NCBI GenBank assembly: GCA_027347125.1
Contig: DAIERC010000500.1
Coordinates: 1-5,407, forward strand
Source: Ignavibacteriales bacterium
Lineage (GTDB): Bacteria > Bacteroidota > Ignavibacteria > Ignavibacteriales > Ignavibacteriaceae
DNA length: 5,407 nucleotides
Reading direction: 5' to 3'
Both the position numbers and the translations under genes were made by a program. Below the pieces are notes generated by a model. It was not told the origin of the DNA and did no database searches. It saw nothing but the letters and a program-made list of their open reading frames with translations. Below, in pieces: positions 1 through 5,407 of the stretch; position 1 is the first letter of the stretch, and each line of letters opens with the position of its first letter.

Positions 1-198
1 CACAGTATCTTTGTTGCCAGACATTTCATAAAAAGTGCTGTCTTCCGCCAAATAGTCAAATTCTTTATACGAAGTTTTATCCCCTAAAAGATAAAAGGTT
101 TTTACGCTGTAACCAACAATAAAAACAAACAGTAAGAAAAGAATAACTTTTATCTCGGTGGGGGTAAAGCCAACCCGTTCCGAAATTTTTTTTAGCAT
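1..198 (-). CDS. N-terminal fragment of a small membrane-anchored protein, possibly ComEA-like (helix-hairpin-helix)
   Basis: This is an open frame of 66 codons that starts at an ATG (196-198) and runs off the left edge of the window without a stop, so only the N-terminus is seen. The protein begins with a short basic, amphipathic stretch (MLKKISERVGFTPTEIK). One strongly hydrophobic segment follows at about residues 16-37, then a polar region rich in D, E, S and Y. This fits a signal-anchor or single-span protein with the rest outside the membrane. The N-terminus resembles, from memory, helix-hairpin-helix (ComEA-type DNA-binding) proteins of Ignavibacteria and Bacteroidota, but the diagnostic HhH repeats would lie beyond the edge, so that name is tentative. 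It starts 53 bases after the dnaJ stop with no terminator between, so it may be co-transcribed with the chaperone genes. No clear Shine-Dalgarno sequence precedes the ATG. The start contains a run of eight A residues. Confidence 0.7.
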   Translation of the reverse strand, partial: MLKKISERVGFTPTEIKVILFLLFVFIVGYSVKTFYLLGDKTSYKEFDYLAEDSTFYEMSGNKDTV

Positions 199-208
199 TG
201 CCGTTTTT

Positions 209-228
209 ATATTTTAGAATTAAAATAT
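209..228. repeat. Perfect 8-bp AT-rich inverted repeat between dnaJ and the downstream gene
   Basis: The sequence reads ATATTTTA, GAAT, TAAAATAT: two perfect 8-base arms around a 4-base centre. It lies 11 bases upstream of the ATG of the leftmost gene and 24 bases past the dnaJ stop. It contains only A/T in the stem, so it would be a weak RNA hairpin, and no T-tract follows on the minus strand. That makes it a poor terminator. It could be a protein-binding dyad or part of a promoter; no function is assigned. Its central 14 bases recur in the opposite orientation upstream of hrcA. Confidence 0.45.
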
Positions 229-251
229 TTCCAGAATAAAATTAACTAAAG

Positions 252-1397
252 TTAAAATCTTTTAAAGAAATTCTTTTCGTCGGAATTTGGTGACTTCTTA
301 AAGTTTGCACTATTCAGTAATTCCTTTAATAATTCTTTTTCTTTAGACGTAATTTTTTTAGGAACATCAATATTTACTCTTACCAGTTGATCGCCGTGTC
401 CGGAGTGATTTAAATGTTTTATTCCCTTATCGCGCATTTTTAACATCTTGCCTGGTTGCGTGCCAGCCTCTATTTTTAAGATTGCTTTCCCGTTTAATGT
501 AGGAACTTCAACTTCACCGCCAAGAGTGGCCGCGGGAAAACTTACGTAAAGATCATATATAATATCGTCACCTTCTCTTATAAAGTATTCATGCGTAATT
601 TCCTGAAACACAACCATTATATCGCCCGACGGACCGCCGCGTTTTCCTGCGTTGCCTTCTCCTCTTAAGGTCATGTAACTTCCCTCGTTTACCCCTGGGG
701 GAACATTAATCGACACACTCACTTCGTCGTTAACCCGCCCGTCGCCCATACATTTTTTGCATGGAGTTTCTACAACCGTGCCTTCGCCGTTGCAATTACT
801 GCAAGATGAAATGTTTACAAACTGTCCGAAGACCGAGCGTGATATGGTTTTTACTTCACCGCTGCCATGGCAAACCGGACACGTTTTGGTTGATGTACCT
901 GCTTCGGCACCGGTGCCGTTACATTGATTGCATTTTACTTGCTTTTTTATTTTTAATTTCTTTGTAGTTCCGGTTGCTATTTCTTCAAGAGTAAGTTTTA
1001 AATTTACGCGCAAATCGGAACCGGGTACTCCGGTGCTCTGTCTTCTTCCTCTTGTACGTGAACCGCCGCCGCCGAAGAAATCATCAAATATTGAAGAGCC
1101 TCCGAAAATATCGGAAAAATGCGAGAAGATATCGTTTATATCTGTAAAACCGGAAGACCCGTACGCGCTGCCTTTTACGCCATCATGTCCGTATCGATCA
1201 TACTTCTGGCGCTTGTCGTCGTTGCTTAATATTTCATAAGCTTCTGCCGCTTCTTTAAATTTTTCTTCAGCCTCTTTGTTGTCTGGATTTCTATCCGGAT
1301 GAAATTGCATTGCCAGTTTTCTGTAAGCCTTTTTTAAATCTTCCTGTGAAGCAGATTTTTCAACTCCCAGCACTTCGTAATAATCTCTTTTACCCAT
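252..1397 (-). CDS. dnaJ: Chaperone protein DnaJ (Hsp40, type I/class A)
   Basis: DnaJ is the cytosolic co-chaperone that delivers unfolded clients to DnaK and stimulates its ATPase. The 381 residues show the full class A layout. The J domain spans residues about 4-72, with the essential HPD at 33-35 and the KFKEAAEAYEILS helix after it. A Gly/Phe-rich linker covers about 75-125 (repeated GG, IFDDFFGGGG). The zinc-binding region carries four intact CxxCxGxG motifs at 156-163, 173-180, 199-206 and 213-220. The C-terminal substrate-binding domains cover about 221-350, including GDQLVRVNIDVP. Length is normal for the family. The start is fixed by the canonical KRDYYEVLGV N-terminus. It begins 5 bases after the grpE stop, so the two are co-transcribed and perhaps translationally coupled. 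The only Shine-Dalgarno-like sequence is GAGGG inside the end of grpE, 12 bases upstream. All key residues are present and nothing suggests decay. Confidence 0.98.
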   Translation of the reverse strand: MGKRDYYEVLGVEKSASQEDLKKAYRKLAMQFHPDRNPDNKEAEEKFKEAAEAYEILSNDDKRQKYDRYGHDGVKGSAYGSSGFTDINDIFSHFSDIFGGSSIFDDFFGGGGSRTRGRRQSTGVPGSDLRVNLKLTLEEIATGTTKKLKIKKQVKCNQCNGTGAEAGTSTKTCPVCHGSGEVKTISRSVFGQFVNISSCSNCNGEGTVVETPCKKCMGDGRVNDEVSVSINVPPGVNEGSYMTLRGEGNAGKRGGPSGDIMVVFQEITHEYFIREGDDIIYDLYVSFPAATLGGEVEVPTLNGKAILKIEAGTQPGKMLKMRDKGIKHLNHSGHGDQLVRVNIDVPKKITSKEKELLKELLNSANFKKSPNSDEKNFFKRF

Positions 1398-1402
1398 AAA
1401 TA

Positions 1403-2065
1403 TTATTTGCCCTCATTATTGTTTTGCGTATCGCTATTTATATCGGAAGAGTTAATTTTGTCTTCGCTGAGGTCCTGACTAACAACAACTTTTGCGTGTC
1501 TAATTACACGGTCTTTGTACATATAACCTTTTTCTATTTCATCCAGAACAGTATGCGGCGCAACATTTTCAGCTGGTCTTTGCAGCAGCGCTTCATGGTA
1601 TTGAACATCAAATGGTTTACCGGCAGAATCAATTTTGGTAACGCCCTGCTCACCTAAGATTTTTATAAATTTTTCATATACAAGCTTGATGCCTGCTTTT
1701 ATTGATTCAACATCTTTTGCTTTGTCTATGTGTTGAAGCGATCTTTCAAAATCGTCTATTGCAGGCAATAATTTGATGATAAAAGATTCCGCCGAATATT
1801 TTAATAAATTAATTTGTTCATTTTCGGTTCTTCTTTTATAATTCTCAAACTCGGCGGCTTTTCTTAATACTCTGTCTTTATAATCTTCTACTTCTTTTTC
1901 GAGTTGTACTATTTTTAAATTGGCAGAATTTATTTGTTCTTCAAGTTTTTTTATCTCTTCATTATTTGCAGGTTCTTGCGAAATATTTTTTGATGATTCT
2001 CTTTCAATTTTAATCTCATTTGATTTATGATCATTAGTATTTGCATCATGTTTTTCTTTCTTCAT
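1403..2065 (-). CDS. grpE: Nucleotide exchange factor GrpE
   Basis: GrpE releases ADP from DnaK and so resets the DnaK-DnaJ folding cycle; it also acts as a thermosensor in well-studied bacteria. The 220-residue protein has a polar, probably disordered N-terminus (about 1-35), then a long charged coiled-coil helix (about 36-90) ending in RKAAEFENYKRR, the usual hallmark before the dimer head. The C-terminal beta domain carries the GrpE signature: FDVQYHEAL at 152-160, followed by GYMYKDRVIRHAKVVVS at 180-196. The last 20 or so residues are a low-complexity N/D/S tail. Length is within the usual 180-220 range. The start is supported by a strong AGGAGA ribosome-binding site 9 bases upstream. 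It lies 15 bases after hrcA and 5 bases before dnaJ, clearly one operon. Confidence 0.97.
   Translation of the reverse strand: MKKEKHDANTNDHKSNEIKIERESSKNISQEPANNEEIKKLEEQINSANLKIVQLEKEVEDYKDRVLRKAAEFENYKRRTENEQINLLKYSAESFIIKLLPAIDDFERSLQHIDKAKDVESIKAGIKLVYEKFIKILGEQGVTKIDSAGKPFDVQYHEALLQRPAENVAPHTVLDEIEKGYMYKDRVIRHAKVVVSQDLSEDKINSSDINSDTQNNNEGK
1410..1414 (-). promoter_or_regulatory. Weak ribosome-binding site for dnaJ inside the grpE 3' end
   Basis: GAGGG on the minus strand overlaps the last codons of grpE and sits 12 bases upstream of the dnaJ ATG. That spacing is longer than ideal. With only 5 bases between the genes, translation of dnaJ may depend partly on ribosomes finishing grpE; this is inference. 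Confidence 0.4.
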
Positions 2066-2074
2066 TCCAATTAG

Positions 2075-2080
2075 TCTCCT
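2075..2080 (-). promoter_or_regulatory. Strong Shine-Dalgarno site for grpE
   Basis: AGGAGA on the minus strand follows directly on the hrcA TAA stop codon and is 9 bases from the grpE ATG. It is the clearest ribosome-binding site in the window and confirms the grpE start. It also indicates that this organism uses Shine-Dalgarno initiation for at least some genes, unlike many Bacteroidota. Confidence 0.8.
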
Positions 2081-3133
2081 TTATTTAGAATTTGGGTTTG
2101 TTAACATTTCAGATAGCATTTTAGCCATGTAATCTACAATAGCCACTACTTTGGAATATTCCATCCGCTTAGGGCCGATAATTCCGAGAGTTCCCGATGC
2201 GCCACCGATAGTATATTCTTTGCTTATAAAACTGTAATCGGTAAGTTCGCGGTGTTCGTTTTCGCTTCCGATGGAAATAAATACTTTGTCTTGCTCGGTT
2301 TCTTCAGATTTTTCAAGAATGTGTATTATAATTTCTTTGTCTTCAATTAATTCTATAACGCTTTGAAAACGCTGCGGGTCTTCAAACTCAGGTTGCTTAA
2401 TAACATTTTTGGCGCCGGTAATTAATATTTTTTCATTTTGATTAATATCGTTAAATATCTTGTCAATCGAATCAATAAATATTCTGATTATAGGTTTCTG
2501 ATCTTCATGAACATCTTTTAATCTTTCTTTAAATGAAGATCTTATTTCGCTGAATGTTAATCCGTTAAGTCGTTCATTCAGCAGCCGCTGAACCGAACTG
2601 ATTTGTACGGGCTTAATATCCGATTTTATTTCTAAGGTAATAGTTTTTACCAAACCTGATTTTATACTTACCACCACTAAAATTCTTGTTGATGATAAAC
2701 CGACTATTTGAAGTTTTTCAAGAACAGCGCTATCGAGCTTTGGATACGAAACACAGGCCAGCTGCTTTGTAATACTGCTTAATAAATTTGTTGTTGCCTG
2801 AATAAGGTCATCGGTTTCAATTATGTTGGTCTCAAAGGTTTTATTAATAATTCCTTTTTCGGAACTCTTTAAACTTTTAATATCCATTAACGAGTCAACA
2901 TAAAACCGGTATCCTTTATCTGTCGGGATTCTTCCTGCCGAGGTATGCGGATGATTGATAAATCCGGAATCTTCCAGATCGGACATTATATTTCTTACAG
3001 TTGCCGGGGACAACCCGACATCGTATCGTTTTGTAATATTCCGTGAACCCACCGGTGAGGCAGTTAAAATGAACTGCTGTATTACGTACCGCAGAATATT
3101 TTTTTCTCTCTCATTTAATTCATCTTTGTGCAT
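2081..3133 (-). CDS. hrcA: Heat-inducible transcription repressor HrcA
   Basis: HrcA represses heat-shock chaperone genes by binding CIRCE operators; in studied bacteria its activity depends on GroEL, which links repression to free chaperone capacity. The 350 residues match the full family length. The N-terminal winged helix-turn-helix covers about 1-80: LNEREKNILRYVI, then VGSRNITKRYDVGLSPATVRN, and the wing HTSAGRIPTDKGYRFYVD at 63-80, which is highly diagnostic. A GAF-like and dimerisation region follows (about 100-325). The conserved C-terminal end has GTLGIIGPKRMEYSKVV at 314-330 and a final helix. The chosen ATG (3131-3133) gives the standard N-terminus MHKDELNEREK; no convincing Shine-Dalgarno precedes it. 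It is the first gene of an hrcA-grpE-dnaJ operon, so it presumably also controls its own synthesis. The expected CIRCE site is not seen upstream. Confidence 0.97.
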   Translation of the reverse strand: MHKDELNEREKNILRYVIQQFILTASPVGSRNITKRYDVGLSPATVRNIMSDLEDSGFINHPHTSAGRIPTDKGYRFYVDSLMDIKSLKSSEKGIINKTFETNIIETDDLIQATTNLLSSITKQLACVSYPKLDSAVLEKLQIVGLSSTRILVVVSIKSGLVKTITLEIKSDIKPVQISSVQRLLNERLNGLTFSEIRSSFKERLKDVHEDQKPIIRIFIDSIDKIFNDINQNEKILITGAKNVIKQPEFEDPQRFQSVIELIEDKEIIIHILEKSEETEQDKVFISIGSENEHRELTDYSFISKEYTIGGASGTLGIIGPKRMEYSKVVAIVDYMAKMLSEMLTNPNSK

Positions 3134-3153
3134 ATCGCAATTTTCTGCAAATC

Positions 3154-3166
3154 TTCAAAAATTGAA
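3154..3166. repeat. Short dyad TTCAA-N3-TTGAA upstream of hrcA
   Basis: Perfect 5-base arms separated by AAA, lying 21 to 33 bases upstream of the hrcA ATG. It would fall in the 5' untranslated region if the promoter proposed at 3183-3210 is right. In AT-rich DNA such a short dyad can arise by chance; no function is claimed. Confidence 0.25.
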
Positions 3167-3182
3167 CAATAAATATAGTAAA

Positions 3183-3210
3183 ATTTTAAGAATTTTTAAT
3201 TCTAAAACAA
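3183..3210 (-). promoter_or_regulatory. Candidate promoter of the hrcA-grpE-dnaJ operon
   Basis: On the minus strand a TTGTTT (3205-3210) and a TAAAAT (3183-3188) are separated by 16 bases. They resemble sigma-70 type -35 (TTGACA) and -10 (TATAAT) boxes, with five of six matches in the -10. The region lies between the upstream terminator and hrcA, so a promoter must be somewhere here. A second possible -10 (TACTAT) lies a little closer to the gene. The AT richness makes any box match weak evidence, and Bacteroidota-type consensus TAnnTTTG is not clearly met. Confidence 0.35.
3184..3207. promoter_or_regulatory. Candidate operator dyad in the hrcA promoter (not CIRCE)
   Basis: The plus strand reads TTTT, a single bulged A, AGAATT, TTT, AATTCT, AAAA. 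The inner six bases of each arm are perfectly complementary around a 3-base centre (3189-3203). The outer four also pair if one A (3188) is bulged. The inner dyad occupies almost exactly the spacer of the candidate promoter, a common place for a repressor site. It bears no resemblance to CIRCE (TTAGCACTC-N9-GAGTGCTAA). Which protein, if any, binds is unknown. Confidence 0.35.
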
Positions 3211-3287
3211 TGCATAATCCTCTTTATATGATGAATTTAAGTTTTCCAACAAAACATTTAGATGATTTTTTAAGGAATGCGTTTCAT

Positions 3288-3323
3288 AAAAAAAAACCCG
3301 GTCTTGTATAAGAAGACCGGGTT
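3288..3323 (-). terminator. Strong rho-independent terminator of the cytochrome gene
   Basis: On the minus strand, AACCCGGTCTT and AAGACCGGGTT form a perfect 11-bp stem around a 7-base loop. A run of T follows; the run is 9 bases long, of which the first two also close the stem. The hairpin starts 22 bases after the cytochrome stop codon. It isolates the heat-shock operon from transcription of the cytochrome gene. The T-tract is on the minus-strand side only; in the plus direction there is no T-run after the stem, so it works one way. Confidence 0.93.
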
Positions 3324-3344
3324 GATAAGAAAAAGAAATTTGAA

Positions 3345-3640
3345 TTACTTCAAAAGAATCATCTTCTTTGTTTCTCTGAATGAGTGGCTGCCATCAAGTG
3401 AACGCGCTTCTATGGTGTAGAAGTAAATGCCTGATGATAGTTGCCCTTTAGAAGAAGAAGTATTCAAAACTACATTATGTGAACCGGCAGATTGAACGCC
3501 GTTGGTTAATACACTTACAACAGCACCTGTAATAGTGTAAACAACTACTTTTACATTACTTTCGTATGGCAATGCATATCTAATTGTTGTAGACGGGTTG
3601 AAAGGATTAGGATAGTTTTGATCTACCGAATAAGATGTTG
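3345..3640 (-). other. T9SS type A C-terminal sorting domain of the cytochrome
   Basis: The last 95 or so residues carry QNYPNPFNPSTTIRYALP, then VKVVVYTITGAVV, a G-S-H-N-V turn, SGIYFYTIEA and a final K-K-MILLK. This is the standard order of the Por secretion C-terminal sorting domain of Bacteroidota and Ignavibacteria. In known systems the domain directs export of a periplasmic protein across the outer membrane by the type IX machinery and is usually then removed. It is the best indicator that the hemes end up outside the cell. Confidence 0.93.
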
Positions 3641-5407
3641 GGCCGGAAACAATTGTAACCTCAATTTCTTTCGAAAGATGAACGCTTCCATCAAGGTCAA
3701 TTTGTCTCAAGCGGTAAGTTAACTTATTGGTAGCCGGTCTGTCAGTTAAATTATCAACAAAAGAATATTTGCTGATTTCAGTAGTTGAACCATTACCCGG
3801 CTTAAAGCCAATGGTTGTCCAATCGTTATTAACTTTTCTCTGAACTTCGAAACCTTTGTTATTTGTTTCGGTTGCGGTTTCCCAGGAAACAGTTACTGCA
3901 TTATTAACATAAGCTGCTTGTAATGAAGTAAGCTCAACTGGAACTACGCTGCCTAAAGTTCTGAGAGCGGCCTGAAGAATTGCAACTGTGTACTTGGCGT
4001 TATGAACGCCCATACTCTTGTCTTCGGAAACAAACCAGTATGTGTACAAGCCTTTAATTACGTTCGGCTGTCCTTTTACTAACAAAGAATCGTACAACAT
4101 AGAAACCGGTACAGACGGGTTCTTTGAATCGGCAGGTAATTTTGCCTGTAATTGACTCATTAAACCTTCAATTTCGGTTTGTGCACCTTCGATAACACCG
4201 TTGCCGTCCCAGTCTGAGCTGGCTTTGATGTCATCAAACGAATTGACGTTTGAACCGTGGCAGTTCCGGCAAGCTGTTACCAAATCATGTGGTGTACCGC
4301 CGGTTGTATCCGTCATACTCCATTGATGGCTTGGCTGGCTGCTAGGCCCGATGTTAGCCATGTGGCAAGTAACGCAAGCATCTGTTGCTGCTGAGTGCGT
4401 CATTAAACCATCGATAGCAGAATTACCGAAATCATAAGCGTTCTGGCCGAAGAACATATCTGTTTGTGGTCCGTGGTGCGGCCCGAAACGATCTGAGAAC
4501 CCGTAATAAGGAGCTTGGTTAGTAACTTTTGTAGCAACATTGGAACGGGATTGGTGGCAAGTCATACAGATATTGCCCATGCCGCCTGAGGTTACATTGT
4601 AGCCATTTGTTAATGTTACGGAAACCTGACGTAATCCGAAGTTAGCTTCTTCATGCGGATCGTGACATGCAGCGCAAGAAATCGGAGCTAAAGCATCTGC
4701 TGATGTCCATCCAGGGTTTGTCTGATTCTTTGCGTATTTAACAAAAGCTGCACCGCTGTGGCAAGGGAAACATCCGGTAGAATTAGCGTGTGCGCTGTTT
4801 GGTAACGACGCGTGGTTTGAAGCCAAATAATAAGCACCGATCATATGATGAGTTGGACCATCATGGCACTTCAAACAAACGCCGGCATCAATAGTTTTTG
4901 CGATGTATTGACCGTTAACATCGAAGCCGCCGTTCTTATGCTGGTTTGCAGGACCATGGCAGTTTTCGCATCCGATAGTACCCATATTGGCAACTGTGGA
5001 ATATTTTGAATTGGTAGTCAAAAGATTCCATGCGGTCTGGTCGTTATTCGGAATGTAATATTCTCCGCTTACCAAAGTACCGGTTGGATGCCATGAAGTA
5101 TCGAAGCCGGTTTTGTGAGCTTCAAAAGCAAAGTTTCCGTTATCGGCAGTTAAATTATAACCCACTGTATGGCATTTAAAGCATCTGTCTGAATAAACGC
5201 CCATTGTTTGACCATTGTAACTTGTTATTTCTAGGTTACCGGTAATGCCGTTTTTGAAAATTGTAACGTGAGGAGTTTGAACCCAAGAAGAGAACTTCTT
5301 ATAATCGCCGGTGTGGCAAGGAGCGCAATCTTGTGTTAAACTGGTACCGACAAAAGTACTGGCATAAATGGTATCCGAGGAAGATTTTCCACCGTTTACA
5401 GAAACAG
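3345..5407 (-). CDS. Secreted multiheme c-type cytochrome with T9SS type A sorting domain (5' end outside window)
   Basis: This is the last 686 codons of a larger gene; the frame is open to the window edge, so the signal peptide and start are not seen. The ATG at 5202-5204 is not the true start, because an in-frame heme motif (CAPCH, 5313-5327) lies upstream of it. Nine CxxCH motifs are visible: CAPCH, CFKCH, CENCH, CLKCH, CFPCH, CAACH, CMTCH, CVTCH and CRNCH. All 18 cysteines in the visible protein belong to them. At least 14 other histidines in the heme region could serve as distal ligands. The pieces GCENCHGPA and GPHHGPQ recall cytochrome c554-like multiheme families. A DWDGNG stretch (about 4105-4110 codons' region, nt 4190-4215) resembles a calcium-binding loop. 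Next come a fibronectin-III-like module (nt about 3650-3940) and a T9SS sorting domain with YPNPFNPST (nt about 3345-3640), ending in MILLK. The likely role is electron transfer at the cell surface or outside; partner and acceptor are unknown. A terminator follows. Confidence 0.93.
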   Translation of the reverse strand, partial: VSVNGGKSSSDTIYASTFVGTSLTQDCAPCHTGDYKKFSSWVQTPHVTIFKNGITGNLEITSYNGQTMGVYSDRCFKCHTVGYNLTADNGNFAFEAHKTGFDTSWHPTGTLVSGEYYIPNNDQTAWNLLTTNSKYSTVANMGTIGCENCHGPANQHKNGGFDVNGQYIAKTIDAGVCLKCHDGPTHHMIGAYYLASNHASLPNSAHANSTGCFPCHSGAAFVKYAKNQTNPGWTSADALAPISCAACHDPHEEANFGLRQVSVTLTNGYNVTSGGMGNICMTCHQSRSNVATKVTNQAPYYGFSDRFGPHHGPQTDMFFGQNAYDFGNSAIDGLMTHSAATDACVTCHMANIGPSSQPSHQWSMTDTTGGTPHDLVTACRNCHGSNVNSFDDIKASSDWDGNGVIEGAQTEIEGLMSQLQAKLPADSKNPSVPVSMLYDSLLVKGQPNVIKGLYTYWFVSEDKSMGVHNAKYTVAILQAALRTLGSVVPVELTSLQAAYVNNAVTVSWETATETNNKGFEVQRKVNNDWTTIGFKPGNGSTTEISKYSFVDNLTDRPATNKLTYRLRQIDLDGSVHLSKEIEVTIVSGPTSYSVDQNYPNPFNPSTTIRYALPYESNVKVVVYTITGAVVSVLTNGVQSAGSHNVVLNTSSSKGQLSSGIYFYTIEARSLDGSHSFRETKKMILLK
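4257..5327 (-). other. Heme-binding region with nine CxxCH motifs
   Basis: The heme motifs lie at nt 5313-5327, 5169-5183, 4956-4970, 4863-4877, 4758-4772, 4662-4676, 4554-4568, 4362-4376 and 4257-4271 in protein order. All are standard CxxCH; none is a CxxCK or long-spaced variant, so no special catalytic heme lysine of the NrfA type is visible. Spacing is irregular (27 to 67 residues between neighbouring starts), so this is one multiheme fold rather than a tandem repeat of a short unit. More motifs may lie upstream, outside the window. Confidence 0.95.

Noticed and set aside
209..228. AT-only hairpin as a terminator for dnaJ
   Set aside because: The stem has no G or C pairs and no T-tract follows it on the minus strand, so it is unlikely to stop transcription.
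761..1239. Plus-strand open frames of 68 and 103 codons opposite dnaJ
   Set aside because: They lie antisense to conserved zinc-finger, Gly/Phe and J-domain codons of dnaJ, overlap each other in different frames, and encode no recognisable domain; they are shadows of the real gene.
1424..1657. Plus-strand open frame of 77 codons opposite grpE
   Set aside because: It is fully antisense to the conserved GrpE C-terminal domain and has no ribosome-binding site or family resemblance.
2955..3311. Plus-strand open frame of 118 codons crossing the hrcA start, the promoter region and the terminator
   Set aside because: It runs antisense through the HrcA winged-helix codons and through an intrinsic terminator stem; the product looks like random AT-rich translation.
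4393..4398. GAGTGC, a possible CIRCE half-site
   Set aside because: It is inside the cytochrome coding sequence, has no TTAGCACTC partner nine bases away and is far from any chaperone promoter.
4257..5327. Heme motifs as a tandem repeat array
   Set aside because: The distances between CxxCH motifs vary widely and the sequences between them do not align, so these are not duplicated repeat units.

Overview
All genes in this window are read from the minus strand. They form two transcription units separated by a strong intrinsic terminator. The likely source is a bacterium of the Ignavibacteria (Ignavibacteriota/Chlorobi side of the Bacteroidota-Chlorobi group). Three things point there: the C-terminal type IX secretion (T9SS) sorting domain with the YPNPFNPST motif, the Bacteroidota-style PVELTSL...W.TATETNN.GF.V.R module before it, and an AT-rich genome carrying an hrcA-grpE-dnaJ cluster. 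The taxonomic call is inference from motifs; no 16S or other marker lies in the window.

Right side (about 3345 to the window end): the 3' part of a large secreted multiheme c-type cytochrome. The visible 686 codons hold nine CxxCH heme-attachment motifs, a fibronectin-III-like module and a T9SS type A sorting domain. The reading frame is open to the window edge and the first visible heme motif lies upstream of the first in-frame ATG, so the gene start is outside the window. The protein is probably an extracellular or surface-attached electron-transfer protein. A perfect 11-bp hairpin with a T-tract ends this transcript 22 bases after the stop codon.

Middle and left (about 3290 down to 252): a short AT-rich promoter region, then hrcA, grpE and dnaJ with gaps of 15 and 5 bases, a typical heat-shock operon. 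HrcA is the heat-shock repressor, GrpE the nucleotide-exchange factor of DnaK, and DnaJ its co-chaperone. dnaK itself is not in the window. No CIRCE operator (the usual HrcA site) is present upstream of hrcA. Instead there is a different dyad, sitting in the spacer of a plausible promoter.

Far left (1 to 198): the N-terminal 66 codons of a further minus-strand gene, a small single-membrane-span protein, possibly a ComEA-type helix-hairpin-helix protein. It starts 53 bases after dnaJ with no visible terminator between them.

I saw no tRNA, rRNA, CRISPR array, insertion sequence or obviously new multi-gene system. The most unusual points are the surface-targeted cytochrome with at least nine hemes and the CIRCE-less hrcA control region.
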